This document shows positions 1 to 10,502 of a DNA stretch of 64,000 nt, in pieces (the stretch's first letter is position 1; each line of letters starts with the position of its first letter). This stretch comes from Anthonomus grandis grandis (taxonomy: Eukaryota > Arthropoda > Insecta > Coleoptera > Curculionidae): contig NC_065548.1 in NCBI RefSeq assembly GCF_022605725.1, positions 3,133,644-3,197,643 of the forward strand, given 5' to 3'. Under the pieces are notes generated by a model. The model was not told the origin of the DNA and ran no database searches. It worked only from the letters and a program-made list of their open reading frames with translations. The position numbers and the translations under genes are program-made.

Positions 1-1330
1 ATGGCGTCCATTACCAGGCACGTTTCCTCTTTTGACACGAAATTGTTTCACTATAGAAAGAATATTTGAAAAAAAGAAAAAACAATAATAATTCATTGAT
101 CCCTATAAGGATTTTGCTACAATCTAGTGACAGTTCAAAAATAAGGTGATGGGCGCCATCTTGTAAAAATAAGTTGACATCCAAGATGGCGTCCATTAAA
201 TGGGCGTTTTCTATTTAAATGAGTCGTACAATATGATAAAAAAATCCTTTTCGCTTGAAATCGCGCTTCGAATGAATTCAAAATAAATAATAATTTAAGA
301 ATTCATGTTTTACGAAAATCCAGTGACCTTATTTTTAAAATGACAAATGGTCGCCATACAAGATGGCGTCCATTACCAGGGACCTGTCTCCTTTTCACTT
401 GAAATTATTCTAGTACGGAGAATATTATGAAAAAAAAAATTAATTTATAATAAAAGAATTCTCTTGTATGTATTTTGCTATAATCTAGTGACCTTGTGTT
501 TAAACTGACAGATGAGCGCCATCTTATGAAAATAATTTGACATCTAAGATGGCGTTCATTACATAGACGTTTTCAATTCAAATGACCCATAAAGTATGAT
601 AAAAAATCTCTTTCTCATGAAATCGTAGAATTATTTTAAAACAAATGATAATAAATAAAAAATTCAGATATACATTTTGCTATAATGATCTAGTGACTTG
701 ATTTTTGAAATGACAGATGGTCGCCATCCAAGATGGCGTCCATTATCAGGGACGTGTCTTCCTTTCACTTAAAATTGTTCTAGCAAAAAGAATATTATAG
801 AAAAAAAAATTAGTAAAAGGATTCTCATATATGCATTTTTCTATAGTCTAGTGACCTTGTTTTAAAATTGACAGATACGAGCGCCGTTTTGTAAAAATAA
901 TTTGACATTCAAGATGGCGTCCATTACATGGCCGTTTTCAATATAAATGAGTCATACAGTATGATAAAACATCCATCTCATTTCAAATCATGGCATTAAT
1001 TCAATACAAATAATAATAATGAAAGGATTCATGTCACTATATTAAACATTTCACCATAATCTGAACACCTGATTTTTGAAATGACAATTGATCAATATAA
1101 GTATATAACTGTAATCTAGTGACCTTGTTTTTAAAGTGACAGATGGGCGCCATCTTGTGAAAATAATTTGACTTCCAAGATGGCGTCAGCCATATTCAGA
1201 GACGTTTTCGATTTAAATCAGTCACATATCAGTGCAATAAAAAATGAAATTATCTTCATTGAAAATCGTGAGAATATTTCGAATAAAAACAATAATAATT
1301 CATATCTGCATTTTATTACAGTCTGGTGAC
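1..1330. repeat. Dimeric tandem repeat array with YY1-like motifs
   Basis: An ATGGCG core recurs at 1, 186, 363, 549, 733, 914 and 1180, giving monomers of about 177-186 bp. Two monomer types alternate. Type A continues with CCATTACCAGGGAC (1, 363, 733). Type B continues with CCATTACATGG and then an AATGAGTC-like stretch (186, 549, 914). The true unit is therefore a dimer of about 365 bp. The array runs off the left edge and decays after about 1200. Most monomers carry CCAAGATGGCGTCC, and the opposed motif GGCGCCATCTTG occurs between them. No coding frame is present. Confidence 0.85.
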
Positions 1331-1730
1331 CTTCTTAAATATTTAACCTTGATTTCTATAATCGTCTTTGGGCATACCGCTCGCTTTTACTTTTTGCCTA
1401 AAGGCACTTAATGTTCGCACCGTATTTTTGAGGTGAATGTTCGTTATTTTTATGCGGCTTTTATCCATAAAAAGTTATTTAAAATTTTAACAAATTGAGT
1501 ATATTGTAAATAAAAATGCGGTTGTTTTATTGTAAGAGTGGACATATGTCATTCGTGTCAAAATGACGTTTTATATTTGTTGCCGTTTTCTAGGTAATAG
1601 GAACGTCAAGGGAACTGGAAAATTTGGTTCTATATCCGCATTTAAAACTCGACAAGTCGTTAACATTTTGAACTTTTATTTAAATCGAGACTATTCGGTA
1701 TGCTCTTATCATCACTCAGAAGATTTTGGG

Positions 1731-2080
1731 TTCTAGTGGCTAAAATAGAACATCTATTAATTCCTGGAATACTCTCAGCAATTCTTGAAAAAATTACGTA
1801 AATCCATTTACTAAAAATCGAGATATTGACATTTTTCTCACTGGAGTGGCTGGAAGAAATAAAATAATTTGATACTTATTGGCAACTGAATATCTGGAGT
1901 TCTAGTGGCTAAAGTGTTCTAACTATTAATTCCTGGAATACTCTAATGGCTCTTTTAGCACTTTTTAAAAAAATTACGTAAATCCATACACTAAAAATCA
2001 AGATATTGACATTTTTCTCACTGGAGTGCCTGGAAGAAATAACATAATTTGATACTTATTGGCAACTCAATATCTTAAGA
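1731..2080. repeat. Two-copy tandem duplication, about 178 bp
   Basis: The block starting TTCTAGTGGCTAAA near 1731 is repeated from about 1909. Both copies share ATTCCTGGAATACTCT, AAATTACGTAAATCCAT and TTCTCACTGGAGTG in the same order, with scattered substitutions. Nothing coding is seen. The length matches the monomer length of the larger arrays elsewhere in the window. Confidence 0.8.
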
Positions 2081-2183
2081 TATAACCGTTGATTGAGAAT
2101 ATGGTATAGAATACCATATATTAGGGACATAATACCATATATTAGAGAATATAGAATATCATATATTCAATCAACGATATAAC
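2081..2183. repeat. Imperfect inverted repeat
   Basis: TATAACCGTTGATTGA at the left faces TCAATCAACGATATAAC at the right. Between them the short palindromic string ATACCATATATTAG occurs twice. It could be a small foldback element or simply an AT-rich hairpin. It sits at the end of the preceding duplication. Confidence 0.55.
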
Positions 2184-2189
2184 TATTGA

Positions 2190-3270
2190 TTTCTGGGATA
2201 CTGGCTTTTAAGTTTTAAAATTGGTGTATGATATATAATAGTCAAAATATATATTAATTGCTCCACATGTATTTAAGAGAGAAATATAACGAAAAATTCT
2301 TTGAATCACTTAAAAGAGGCAAATTTTTTTTTATTTACATATAAATAAATTAAGTATTTCAATTGTCTGAATATTTCGATATATCGGAATGGATCTTTCG
2401 CATGACAATATTTAAATTGGAGTTAAAATTGTTTGGTAAAATAGCAGGTGTCACCACTCTCGTTTTTGAAGACTCATTAATTTTATATGTCTTATATTAT
2501 GTGTATCATAAACCTCTTCTTTTTAAAAGAAATTTTTTTTTACCGTAAATAATTATTTTCCTAGATATAGGAAAATATAACCATACCCTAGTCAGCCAAA
2601 ACATTTAACCATAGTTTTAATTAAAATATTTTTGTCATAACAATTCTTATCCTAGATCTAGTGAACATAGATAAAGATAAAGGTTATTTACAAATAGATC
2701 GGAAAAATAAAACGAACGTTGTATATTGATGTTCAGGTGCTATTTTAAAATCTAACTTTTATTAGAAGGTGTATTTAATTTGACCAATAATGTATCAATA
2801 CATTTTGAGTCTGGCAATCAGCTGAGTGTCATATAAAAAATCATTTTCTCCATATATTATAAGAACAGATTAAAAAATGCGTTAAGTAATAGACTTAAAT
2901 CATTCATACTTTTGAATATAGAAATATCCCTACTTAATTAAATTCTAGATAATAAATAAATATATTATTTTACCTTTATCAAAGAATGGACTATAGACTT
3001 AATGCAGTTTATGTTTTATTATACAGTGATAGGCAGCTAAAACGGTTCAAAAGTAATTGATGCTCAAAACCCCTAATTGAGTAGACACCATCAATCTTAA
3101 ATGATCCGTTGCACAGATTCAAGTTTAGTAATACGAACATTATTAAGTAAGGAAACCACAAAGGAGCAGCATAAAGTATACAAGCATATGAGCACGAAGA
3201 ACTTGCCTCAATCGAATTTATTGAGGTAAGAAATAGAAAAACAACGAAAATATTTGATGCAGATCAATAA
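2190..3270. other. AT-rich stretch without recognised genes
   Basis: No open frame with recognisable protein content, no splice-consistent exon and no strong repeat were seen here. Confidence 0.5.
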
Positions 3271-3279
3271 ATAATTTGA

Positions 3280-3490
3280 AGCGATGGAAATAGACGTGTT
3301 CAGAATATCTCGTCAAGGAAGAATCAGAAATGTAGATCTAAAACGATGAAAGCATATTATGCTATGGACCAGAGAATACCAGATATAAGATTACCAGAAA
3401 AAAAACATTGGAGTGGTTACAGAGGGTCAAAGAAACAGAAGAACAATTAGAAGGAAGGAGACACAAGTGCTATAAGTGAAAAAATCTTTC
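3280..3490 (+). mobile_element. LINE reverse-transcriptase tail fragment (degenerate)
   Basis: The plus strand reads EAMEIDVFRISRQGRIRNV and later QRNRRTIRRKETQ, with stops between. This resembles the C-terminal region after the reverse transcriptase in RTE-like and related non-LTR elements, where an RISRxxRIRN motif precedes a basic RGRP-like end. It is short and broken, so the family assignment is tentative. Confidence 0.35.
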
Positions 3491-3535
3491 AGAATACCTG
3501 TACAACGACGTAAGACGTACAAATAAGATGTTTTA

Positions 3536-4102
3536 TAGGGTGATTTAAAAGTAAGCGGCATCCTTCCGGGGGCGCAATCCTTGCATAAAAATATGACAAC
3601 ATATAATAAGATAATGCTTAGCCACAGCGCTGGATAGGTCGTGAAGATCCAGTGTTATGGCCAGCATGGTTTCCTGACCTAAACCCCCTTGATTTTTAAT
3701 TATGGGCACACATAAAACAGCTCGTTTATTCGCGCTCAATACCCAATATTGATGTTCTTAGGCAAAGAATAGAGGAAGGATTTTAAACAGTTAAAAACAA
3801 TCGAAGAATTCTTCCACTTTTCTCCAATTTATTATTTAATTAAAATGTTTTTATTTTTTTTTTATATGAAAATGCAGAGTACCTAATTTTTATCAGTAAA
3901 CATACGCAAATTAAAGTTAGTCAATTTTCAAAATTTTATTGTGTACGGTTTTAAAGTTATAGAGAAAAAATCGTCTTTAAGGTGTCTTATTAAAACGGGA
4001 ATCCTTTAGGAAGCGTTTGCATGTTATTAAGAATTTTTGTCTTATTTTTACACAAGAATTACGCCCCCGAAAGGATACCGCTTACTTTTGAATCACCTGG
4101 TA
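3536..4102. mobile_element. Deleted mariner-like element with TIRs
   Basis: The left end GGGTGATTTAAAAGTAAGCG is matched in inverse at the right end, where CGCTTACTTTTGAATCACC is followed by TA. The inverted match continues through a CCGGGGGCG-like stretch. Between the ends, on the plus strand at about 3630-3780, lies a decayed mariner C-terminus (RWIGRED, WPAWFPDLNPLDF, then an in-frame stop). The third catalytic Asp of the mariner family sits in such SPDLxPLDF motifs. It looks like an internally deleted, inactive copy. Confidence 0.7.
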
Positions 4103-4109
4103 TATATTA

Positions 4110-4820
4110 AATAACTATGTCAGTTCCGTTTTTACATGGTTGCCTTATTATAATAGTAAAGTTTCGCTTTCTTTAATTATTATATTTTCTAAAGAATTTT
4201 AAGAGACCAGAAGACACGGATATTTGTGTGCTCCTTTCAACTTGATTTAACTACTGGCGTTTCACACGCGCAAGATAAACAACAACAAAAAAGGATCCCA
4301 CTATATTTACAGCTTAATATGTCCCGATTTAATAAAATCGAAACGAAATAAAACGGTTTAAAATATGTGTTGGCCGCACTTACAACCTGTCGGATGAGAA
4401 GGTGTCGTTCAAGTTAGAAATCTTCTATGTAGGTTTTTAGATCAGAATTTCGCTTTACTGTCGTCGGTCAACGAGTCTTGGGTGTTTGGAGTTCGTTGAT
4501 TTAGTTTTTGCAAGTTTCATGAGCAATTTAAATATGATTTTTTTTTATCAACGTCTTGCAGGCAATTGAAGTTATTTTTTAATCTGTAAGGGAGCGTAGA
4601 AGTACCAAGTTACCCATTCGAAGATTTCTATAGTGGCAGATCGAATATCCAAAAGAAACTAGGGGGGGTGAATAAATCTGATGCTCATTTTCAAGTCTTT
4701 GCCCTCTTCATTATAGAAATTAATAAATGAAAACTTACCAGTATACAATAGAGGCATGGTAGGAACTCATAACCTACACTTGTGAATATGGAATATATAC
4801 TGCAGCAAAACCTAATACAA
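4110..4820. other. Stretch without recognised genes
   Basis: AT-rich sequence with no supported coding exon and no clear repeat. A short GC-richer patch near 4370-4470 has no open frame I can interpret. Confidence 0.4.
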
Positions 4821-4829
4821 GCAAAGATT

Positions 4830-5050
4830 AAATAACTACACACACAATCATAGCCATCAGATTCAGAAGAAATATACATGGCCATCATAACAGACTCACT
4901 CAGTGCCCTAGCAAGCCTATTAAATATAGGAATCTACATAATCAATAGCACCAAAGAATATGCAAGGTAGTGGCATCAAATTAGTATAAACACCAAGCCA
5001 TATACAGGAAGATAAAGGCAAAAGGGCAATATACAACACCAAATAAAATC
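4830..5050 (+). mobile_element. LINE RNase H domain fragment
   Basis: The plus-strand frame through 4878 reads MAIITDSLSALASLLNIGI. TDSLSALxxL is the second-strand signature of the RNase H domain found at the C-terminus of R1/I/Jockey-group non-LTR retrotransposons, with the Asp as a catalytic residue. Flanking sequence is decayed, and the fragment probably belongs with the reverse-transcriptase scrap at 5500-5720. Confidence 0.45.
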
Positions 5051-5499
5051 CATCAATCTAAGCTTCTTAAATTAATAAAGAGGGATTTATGGAATAAGTG
5101 TGGTACTAAAAAAAAATTGAAGCAGGGTATAGGTCAGAACTATGCCCAAATAAAAAGTTAAAAACGACTAATCTAGTACAGAGTTAATTCAGAACTGACT
5201 TTTTAAAACAATTAATATAAAAAGGTTAAATCAGGTAAAATGCTGAAATGTTAAATATAAAATAATGATGTGGTAATATAATATGATTACTATTTAGATT
5301 TATAAGGAATATGATATATAACTTGCATGCAAGTTGAGATGAATTGTTTCCTATGTTTTTTGAACACCATACTTATCAGTTAGTCACCATGCCGAATGAT
5401 GACATTATATCATCTGCAAACGTGCTAACCTTTCCTTTTATTGGGATCAAAGGAATGCCATTAACAGCTTTACCACATGGCTCTAGAGTCCTCTACATC

Positions 5500-5720
5500 T
5501 GAAGATCACTGAAGTATTCCTATCAGTTTTTGGTTCAGCACAATTTTTACTTTTTATAAACGATATTATATTTTTTGATTAACACCTGATTTGCAGATGA
5601 CACTGCAATTTTATGGCATTGCCCTGTCCAACTGTTTAAGTCTTAAAAAGACGTTGATCTTCAAAAGCTTAAGTCCTTGTGTAATTTAACACTGAATCTA
5701 CTAAAAAAGTGCTTATGCAA
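5500..5720 (+). mobile_element. LINE reverse-transcriptase fragment (ADDTAILWH)
   Basis: Around 5590-5620 the plus strand reads FADDTAILWH, the reverse-transcriptase active-site box of non-LTR elements. It is preceded by decayed sequence resembling GSVLGPLLFLLFIND. A near relative with the same box occurs at 15651-16030, so one LINE lineage has left several 5'-truncated copies. Confidence 0.6.
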
Positions 5721-6095
5721 AATTTTAATTACACTAAGGGAAAACATAATTATAGGATCTTAATCGTCCCTTTACACTGATTTAAGATCAAATTAGGATC
5801 TCGAGGGTATTAGGACCATTAACTTGAAAGGTACAGGGAAAAAAACCAGATATGTCAAAACCAGAAGACGCTTATTTTAGAGTACTAAAACCGGGAAACA
5901 AACACCGTAGTCTTGCGTAAATTAGTATCTAAAATATAGCGTACCGAATAAAAACCAGCTTAGTCCAAACGTCCAGGGTGCAATATCAATCGTGCAAATC
6001 CAGATGCAATATTCATTTTTAAAAAACGTGCCAGTATTATTGTAACCGCAAAAGTGTGACTTCTTGTTTGTCTGTGTGATTAATAATAAACCATT

Positions 6096-7560
6096 ATGGC
6101 TAATAGTGATTCGGAGGGATCCGTTGAGAACAAAATTATGCCTTCAAAAAAAAGAAAGAGAACCGGTCGGATGTCAGAGGTCTCTAAAATGTTAAAGCTA
6201 TCCACTCATGAATCCACTGGACAGCCTTGTAATTGCTTAAGATTAAAGTGCTTTGAGGTACTTAATGAGGCGCAAAGAGCAGAAATATTGAGACATTTTA
6301 ATGCTCTGAGCTCTCACGATGAGCAAAATTATTATTTAGCTGGTTTAATTACAGTCTTACCTGTCCAGCATAGAAGACCTCGTCAAAACGAGAATACTGC
6401 CAGTTTACATGATGCAAGTTATGCGTATCGAGTTCGCGATGGTGATATTCCGGCGTGTGCCAAAGCTTTTTGTTCCATTCATGGGATTACAAGAAATAAA
6501 ATAAATTATATAAAGGAAAGCCTCAAACGAAGTGGTGCAGCTCCAGGACAGACGTGGAAAGCATAGTGCAACTCACTGGAAGCTGGACGACTTAACAAAG
6601 TTTTAAGGATCGTCAGAGCCACTATAGTCTAAAAGATACAAAAAAGACCTATTTACCAGAAGAACTTACAATCAAAAAGATGTTTAACCTCTTTAAGGAA
6701 AAGCATCTAAATGCTAAAGTCTCGTATGAGACGTACAGAACAATCTTTAATAAAGAATTCAAAATTGCTTTTGCATACCCTAGAAGTGACACATGCGCAA
6801 CGTGTGATGAATTTCAAGTTAAGCTTAAAAGTTTGACTGATACTGATGAAATTAGAGAATTAACCGTTATGAACGAGTTGCATAAAAGAAAGGCTGAGGC
6901 GTTTTATTCAAGGAAAAGGCAAGCCTAAAAATCTTCAAAAAAAGCAACAAAAAGGAAGCCATCTGCATTGATTTTGCAAAAAATATTTCAATTCCTAAAA
7001 TTGCCACTAACGACGTGTATTATAAACGCCAATTGTCTATGTACGCCTTTAATGTACATGTCCTCTCTTCGGGTCAATCTATTTTTTATACCTATCATGA
7101 AGGAGAGGCTGAAAAAGGCTCAAACGAAGTTGCATCTTTTCTTCTCCATTTTATCAATAATTATTTAGAAGACGATGTTGAAGAACTGCAAATCTTCTGT
7201 GACTCTGCCGGAGGACAAAATTAAAACTTTACTATTTTTCGATTTATTAATTTTGTAGTAAACAACAAAATTCATAATCTGAATGAAATAAAAATCACAT
7301 TTCATTCAGTTAGTACAATAGGATTGTGGGATTTGAAGAGCCCCTTTGAGGTCCCGGAAGAGTTCGAAGAAGTCATTAGGCATTCCCGCTCCAAACCATC
7401 GCCGTTTGTTGTAGTGAGTGTGTTATAAAATATGATGCTGGATTGGAAATAATTTTTAGACACAATATATTTACAAAAATGCCCATTTAAAATCCAAATT
7501 TTGAAGGAAATAGTGGCATCATCTGATCATAGCCGCCTTATCTAGACCAGTTTTGTCTGG
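6096..7560 (+). pseudogene. Broken transposase-like gene, DSxGGQN family (DUF7869-like)
   Basis: Four plus-strand segments belong to one protein. 6096-6566 is basic at the N-terminus (PSKKRKRTGR) and ends AKAFCSIHGITRNKINYI. 6602-6928 contains SDTCATCDEFQVK, a paired-Cys knuckle. 6955-7224 contains the core from AICIDFAKN to FCDSAGGQN and then hits a stop. Sequence to about 7560 still matches the C-terminal part (VPEEFEEVIRHSRSKPSPF, CPFKIQILKEI). At least two frameshifts and several stops break it. The order 'xFxxxxGIxxxxI', CxxC, then DSxGGQN is shared with the element at 46.6-48.5 kb and with a widespread insect family often labelled DUF7869. That label is from memory. I found no terminal inverted repeats here. 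Confidence 0.65.
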
Positions 7561-7569
7561 ATTAATACG

Positions 7570-8170
7570 AAAACGCTTTGACCGAAATTCAGCTTTAAGA
7601 TGCGGAGAATTTTTGCTGCCCGTTCCGGTATACGCTCGTATACCGGTATATAAGAAAGTTTTAAATAAAAATGAGATTTTGGGAAAAGGAGTATTAATTT
7701 TTGTAATTTTTTTACAGGTTCATTACCCATTCCAAAGGCTAAGTTTAACGACCTAATGAGCCTCATGAGGTTTTGCAGTCCAAAAGCCGTGACATTTTTT
7801 CAAAATCTGGTTCATCTCTAACTTACTTTATTGTTTTTTTTCCTGTACCCTTCACTTTAAATCAAGAGTAAGTAGTAAACTGAGTCTTAGGCCAATAAAT
7901 TTAATTTTCTATTAATGTTTTTATGGCAGAACCATAGGTATAGCAACTTATTAATACAGTAATTTTTTTCTTTGACAGCAGATAAGTAATATTTATTTTT
8001 TTGTATATTCCAGGGTGTTTTATAGGATTTTGCTGTAAGTGAAGTCTGTAATATCTAAAGAATACTACAAACGTTTTATAGTAATATTAAATGTCCTAAT
8101 TGCGGCCGAAACACGCGTGTCATTAGTTAAATGGTGTTAAAAATAAAACAATTAATTGACTTTTATAATA
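7570..8170. other. Stretch without recognised genes
   Basis: A palindromic GTATACGCTCGTATAC-like segment lies at about 7628-7645. Otherwise the sequence is AT-rich and non-coding. It lies downstream of the 3' end of the minus-strand host gene. Confidence 0.4.
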
Positions 8171-8177
8171 ATATAAT

Positions 8178-8183
8178 TTATTG
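8178..8183 (-). terminator. Candidate polyadenylation signal of the host gene
   Basis: TTTATT on the plus strand (AATAAA on the minus strand) is the first canonical signal found downstream of the stop codon at 8847. It would give a 3' UTR of about 670 nt. AT-richness makes chance hits likely. Confidence 0.3.
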
Positions 8184-8846
8184 CTTTTTATAAAATCACA
8201 AACGTTAACATACTCTACATAACAAGTTCACACAGCAAACTCAAAAACCTTTTTCATATTTTTTTTTAATAAATTAATATTTTGCAACAATATATTCCTT
8301 AAATTACAAATAAATATATATCTTTGATGAACTTTAACAAAATCAATGATAAATATGAACTTATAGACCTAAAAATGTGTCAGTTTTAAGTCTTCTTTAA
8401 CGGTTCGTTTTAGAAAACCCATGATTATATTGCAACAGGCCTAAATACATTTCTTATAAACATGAACAATAAATAAACGTGAATAGTCTTGAAATTGATT
8501 GAGATTCATGATTTATACACTAAATAGGCTTAAAAACTAAGGATAAGCACCAAATTGTTTGCCCAATTTTAACAAAATGTGTTAGTCAAAGTAAAAAAGA
8601 ACTATTAAAATCGAGCAAAAATGAGCTATATAGTAACAAAACAGGTTTTACACCCGATTATTACTTAAAAAATATATAATAATCATAAAGCAGTTCGTTT
8701 TTGTCGTAATGTCGTATTTCGCCTTAAATTCTAATTTGTATTATTTACTACCCCCTAATAAACCTCTCGGACACAAAAAAAAATTAGAACTGAATAAATT
8801 AATATCTTGGCACTGTACTAATGAATAATGAAAACAACAAATTAAA

Positions 8847-8973
8847 TTAAACTGGCTCGGAACTAGTGGGAGACTGTAAAACAGACGAAGAAGCTCCTCT
8901 ATCGGTAAAAAATTGTTCTCCAACTGTTGGCGATACTGAATTCGATGCTGGTCGATGAACAAAAGGACTGTGC
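8847..8973 (-). CDS. Host gene, last coding exon
   Basis: The acceptor ATTGGTAG precedes a frame that joins the previous exon at phase 2 (AG plus G gives Arg). It reads RHSPFVHRPASNSVSPTVGE, then a Ser-rich end SSSVLQSPTSSEPV and TAA at 8849-8847. The intron before it (8974-9027) is only 54 bp. A different frame here looks hydrophobic and membrane-like, but it does not join the upstream exon. Confidence 0.85.
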
Positions 8974-9027
8974 CTACCAATAAAATAAGAACAAAAAACT
9001 TAAAACTTAACAACATTCGCGGCTTAC

Positions 9028-9318
9028 CTTTTGGGTATTGCACTGGTCAGCAAATCACTCAAATGATTATCGGAGTCCGAATATTTGGTAACGCTCCGGG
9101 GCCGTGAGATTCGACTGTTTAAAGTCTGGTAAGAGCCCGGTAAGTTTTGGTAAGAGTGGTGCGAACCGCCTGCGGGCACGTTCTGGTACGAATGCGTGAA
9201 ATTCTGCGGATTCGCTGGGACGTTTACGTAGTCGCTTAGGGCTGATGCGCTCCGGATGTAGGGCCGGTACTCTTTTTTCGCGCTGTTTTGTTCTGGGACG
9301 TAGGACGTGAAGCTCGTT
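9028..9318 (-). CDS. Host gene exon with Tyr-x-Asn motif cluster
   Basis: The acceptor TTTTCCAG at 9319-9326 and the donor AAAAG|GTAAGC at 9028 bound a 291-nt exon. It enters at phase 2 and leaves at phase 2. The protein includes SDYVNVPA (codons at 9219-9230), HSYQNVPA (9177-9188) and HSYQNLPG (9141-9152). pYxN is the known core recognised by GRB2/Drk-type SH2 domains. Phosphorylation of these tyrosines is inference. Confidence 0.88.
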
Positions 9319-9699
9319 CTGGAAAATTATCAATTTATTGATATGATCGTATTACATATTTTACAATGTTGTTCGGACTGCCTTTGAAACATCTTTCTCG
9401 GAAATATCAAACCGAAAAGAAAATCCTTAAACAGTTGGATAACTCCTGAAATATCATACATTTCTAGCAAATTAAAGAATCTACACTGGATGTACCGAAT
9501 TAGTAAGAATTCTATCGTTAGAATTCGATATAATGAACTTTTAAAAAATACAAAACAGGATCACAATAACAAATTTCTGCATGACCAAAATGACGCCTGG
9601 CGATCACGTAACTTACATATATTCAATTTACATACCAATAATGACATAAATCAATTTAAATACAAAAATTCTTCCAGGCAGTTGATTTTTTTTAGACTA

Positions 9700-10250
9700 A
9701 AATGGATTAGTATGAGGCTGAAATGACGTCGTCATTAGTTACTTTTTGAGCCACTCTTGTAAGGCTCAAATCAAGCCACACACCTTCACTCATTTGACAA
9801 ATGTCACGTGATGGTGCTGTCAAACCCAAGCTCCTCCTACAGTTTGAACAAGATGGCCGCGGAGAATCACGTATCGGGGAAAAGCAAAAAGTTGTCAAAT
9901 TCTTAGGTTGATAAAATTATTTTGGAGGTTATTTTTTAATTTTCTTCTTTTATATCGCCTGTTGCAGACGATATAACTTACCCAAGCGTATCTGCTATAC
10001 TCACATTGAGAATGTTATTTAGAATCAGTCGTATTGAGTGATCCTGTCGAGTCGTGATTTTAAAATCCCAATTACGGTTTAAAAACAATGCCAATAAAAA
10101 AAATTAATTTACTTCGTGACAGGTCACACGTCAACATTACCGTTATTTAATATATTTTTTGTTGGCAACACTGAGAATGTTCAGAGTGACCAACATCCAC
10201 TATAAAAATGGCCACAACCACTATAAAAATGGCGGCCGTCAGGCAGTGGT
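9700..10250. other. Intron segment with GC-richer YY1-like sites
   Basis: This lies inside the 9319-10502 intron. It contains CAAGATGGCCGCGG at about 9849 and a short tandem CCACTATAAAAATGGC near 10198-10234 followed by GGCCGTC. The AAGATGGC/AAATGGCGGC cores resemble YY1/Pho-type motifs and the core of the repeat at 1-1330. No exon in phase with the flanking exons was found. Confidence 0.4.
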
Positions 10251-10502
10251 CATTTTTGGGTCAGCCCAGGTTATTTATTAAGTTCGTGAGGAAAACGAAT
10301 AGTGGTCGACGTTTTCAATTGTCATTTAAGAATTACATTTATCCACTTAAACATATGCTCAGAGAAAGAAAAATATCCACAGGTAAAGGCATTAAAGTAC
10401 TTAAACTTTTTTCTTTTAATAAAATAGAATAAGAAGTTCCTTTTGCAACTGTCACTTTTACACCCAAACGAAAAACTCTTAACAAAATAAAAACTAACTA
10501 AC

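Noticed and set aside
8741..9043. Hydrophobic minus-strand frame resembling a membrane segment (FKFFVLILLVGTVLLF)
   Set aside because: It reads through an intron and is out of phase with the host exons 9318-9028 and 8973-8847, which join perfectly in another frame.
9067..9333. Arg-rich minus-strand frame across the Tyr-x-Asn exon
   Set aside because: It is a shadow frame. The phase set by the flanking exons gives the YVNV-containing reading.
9490..9726. Plus-strand frame in the 9319-10502 intron as a gene
   Set aside because: Asn/Lys-rich AT-driven composition, no start context, no homology.
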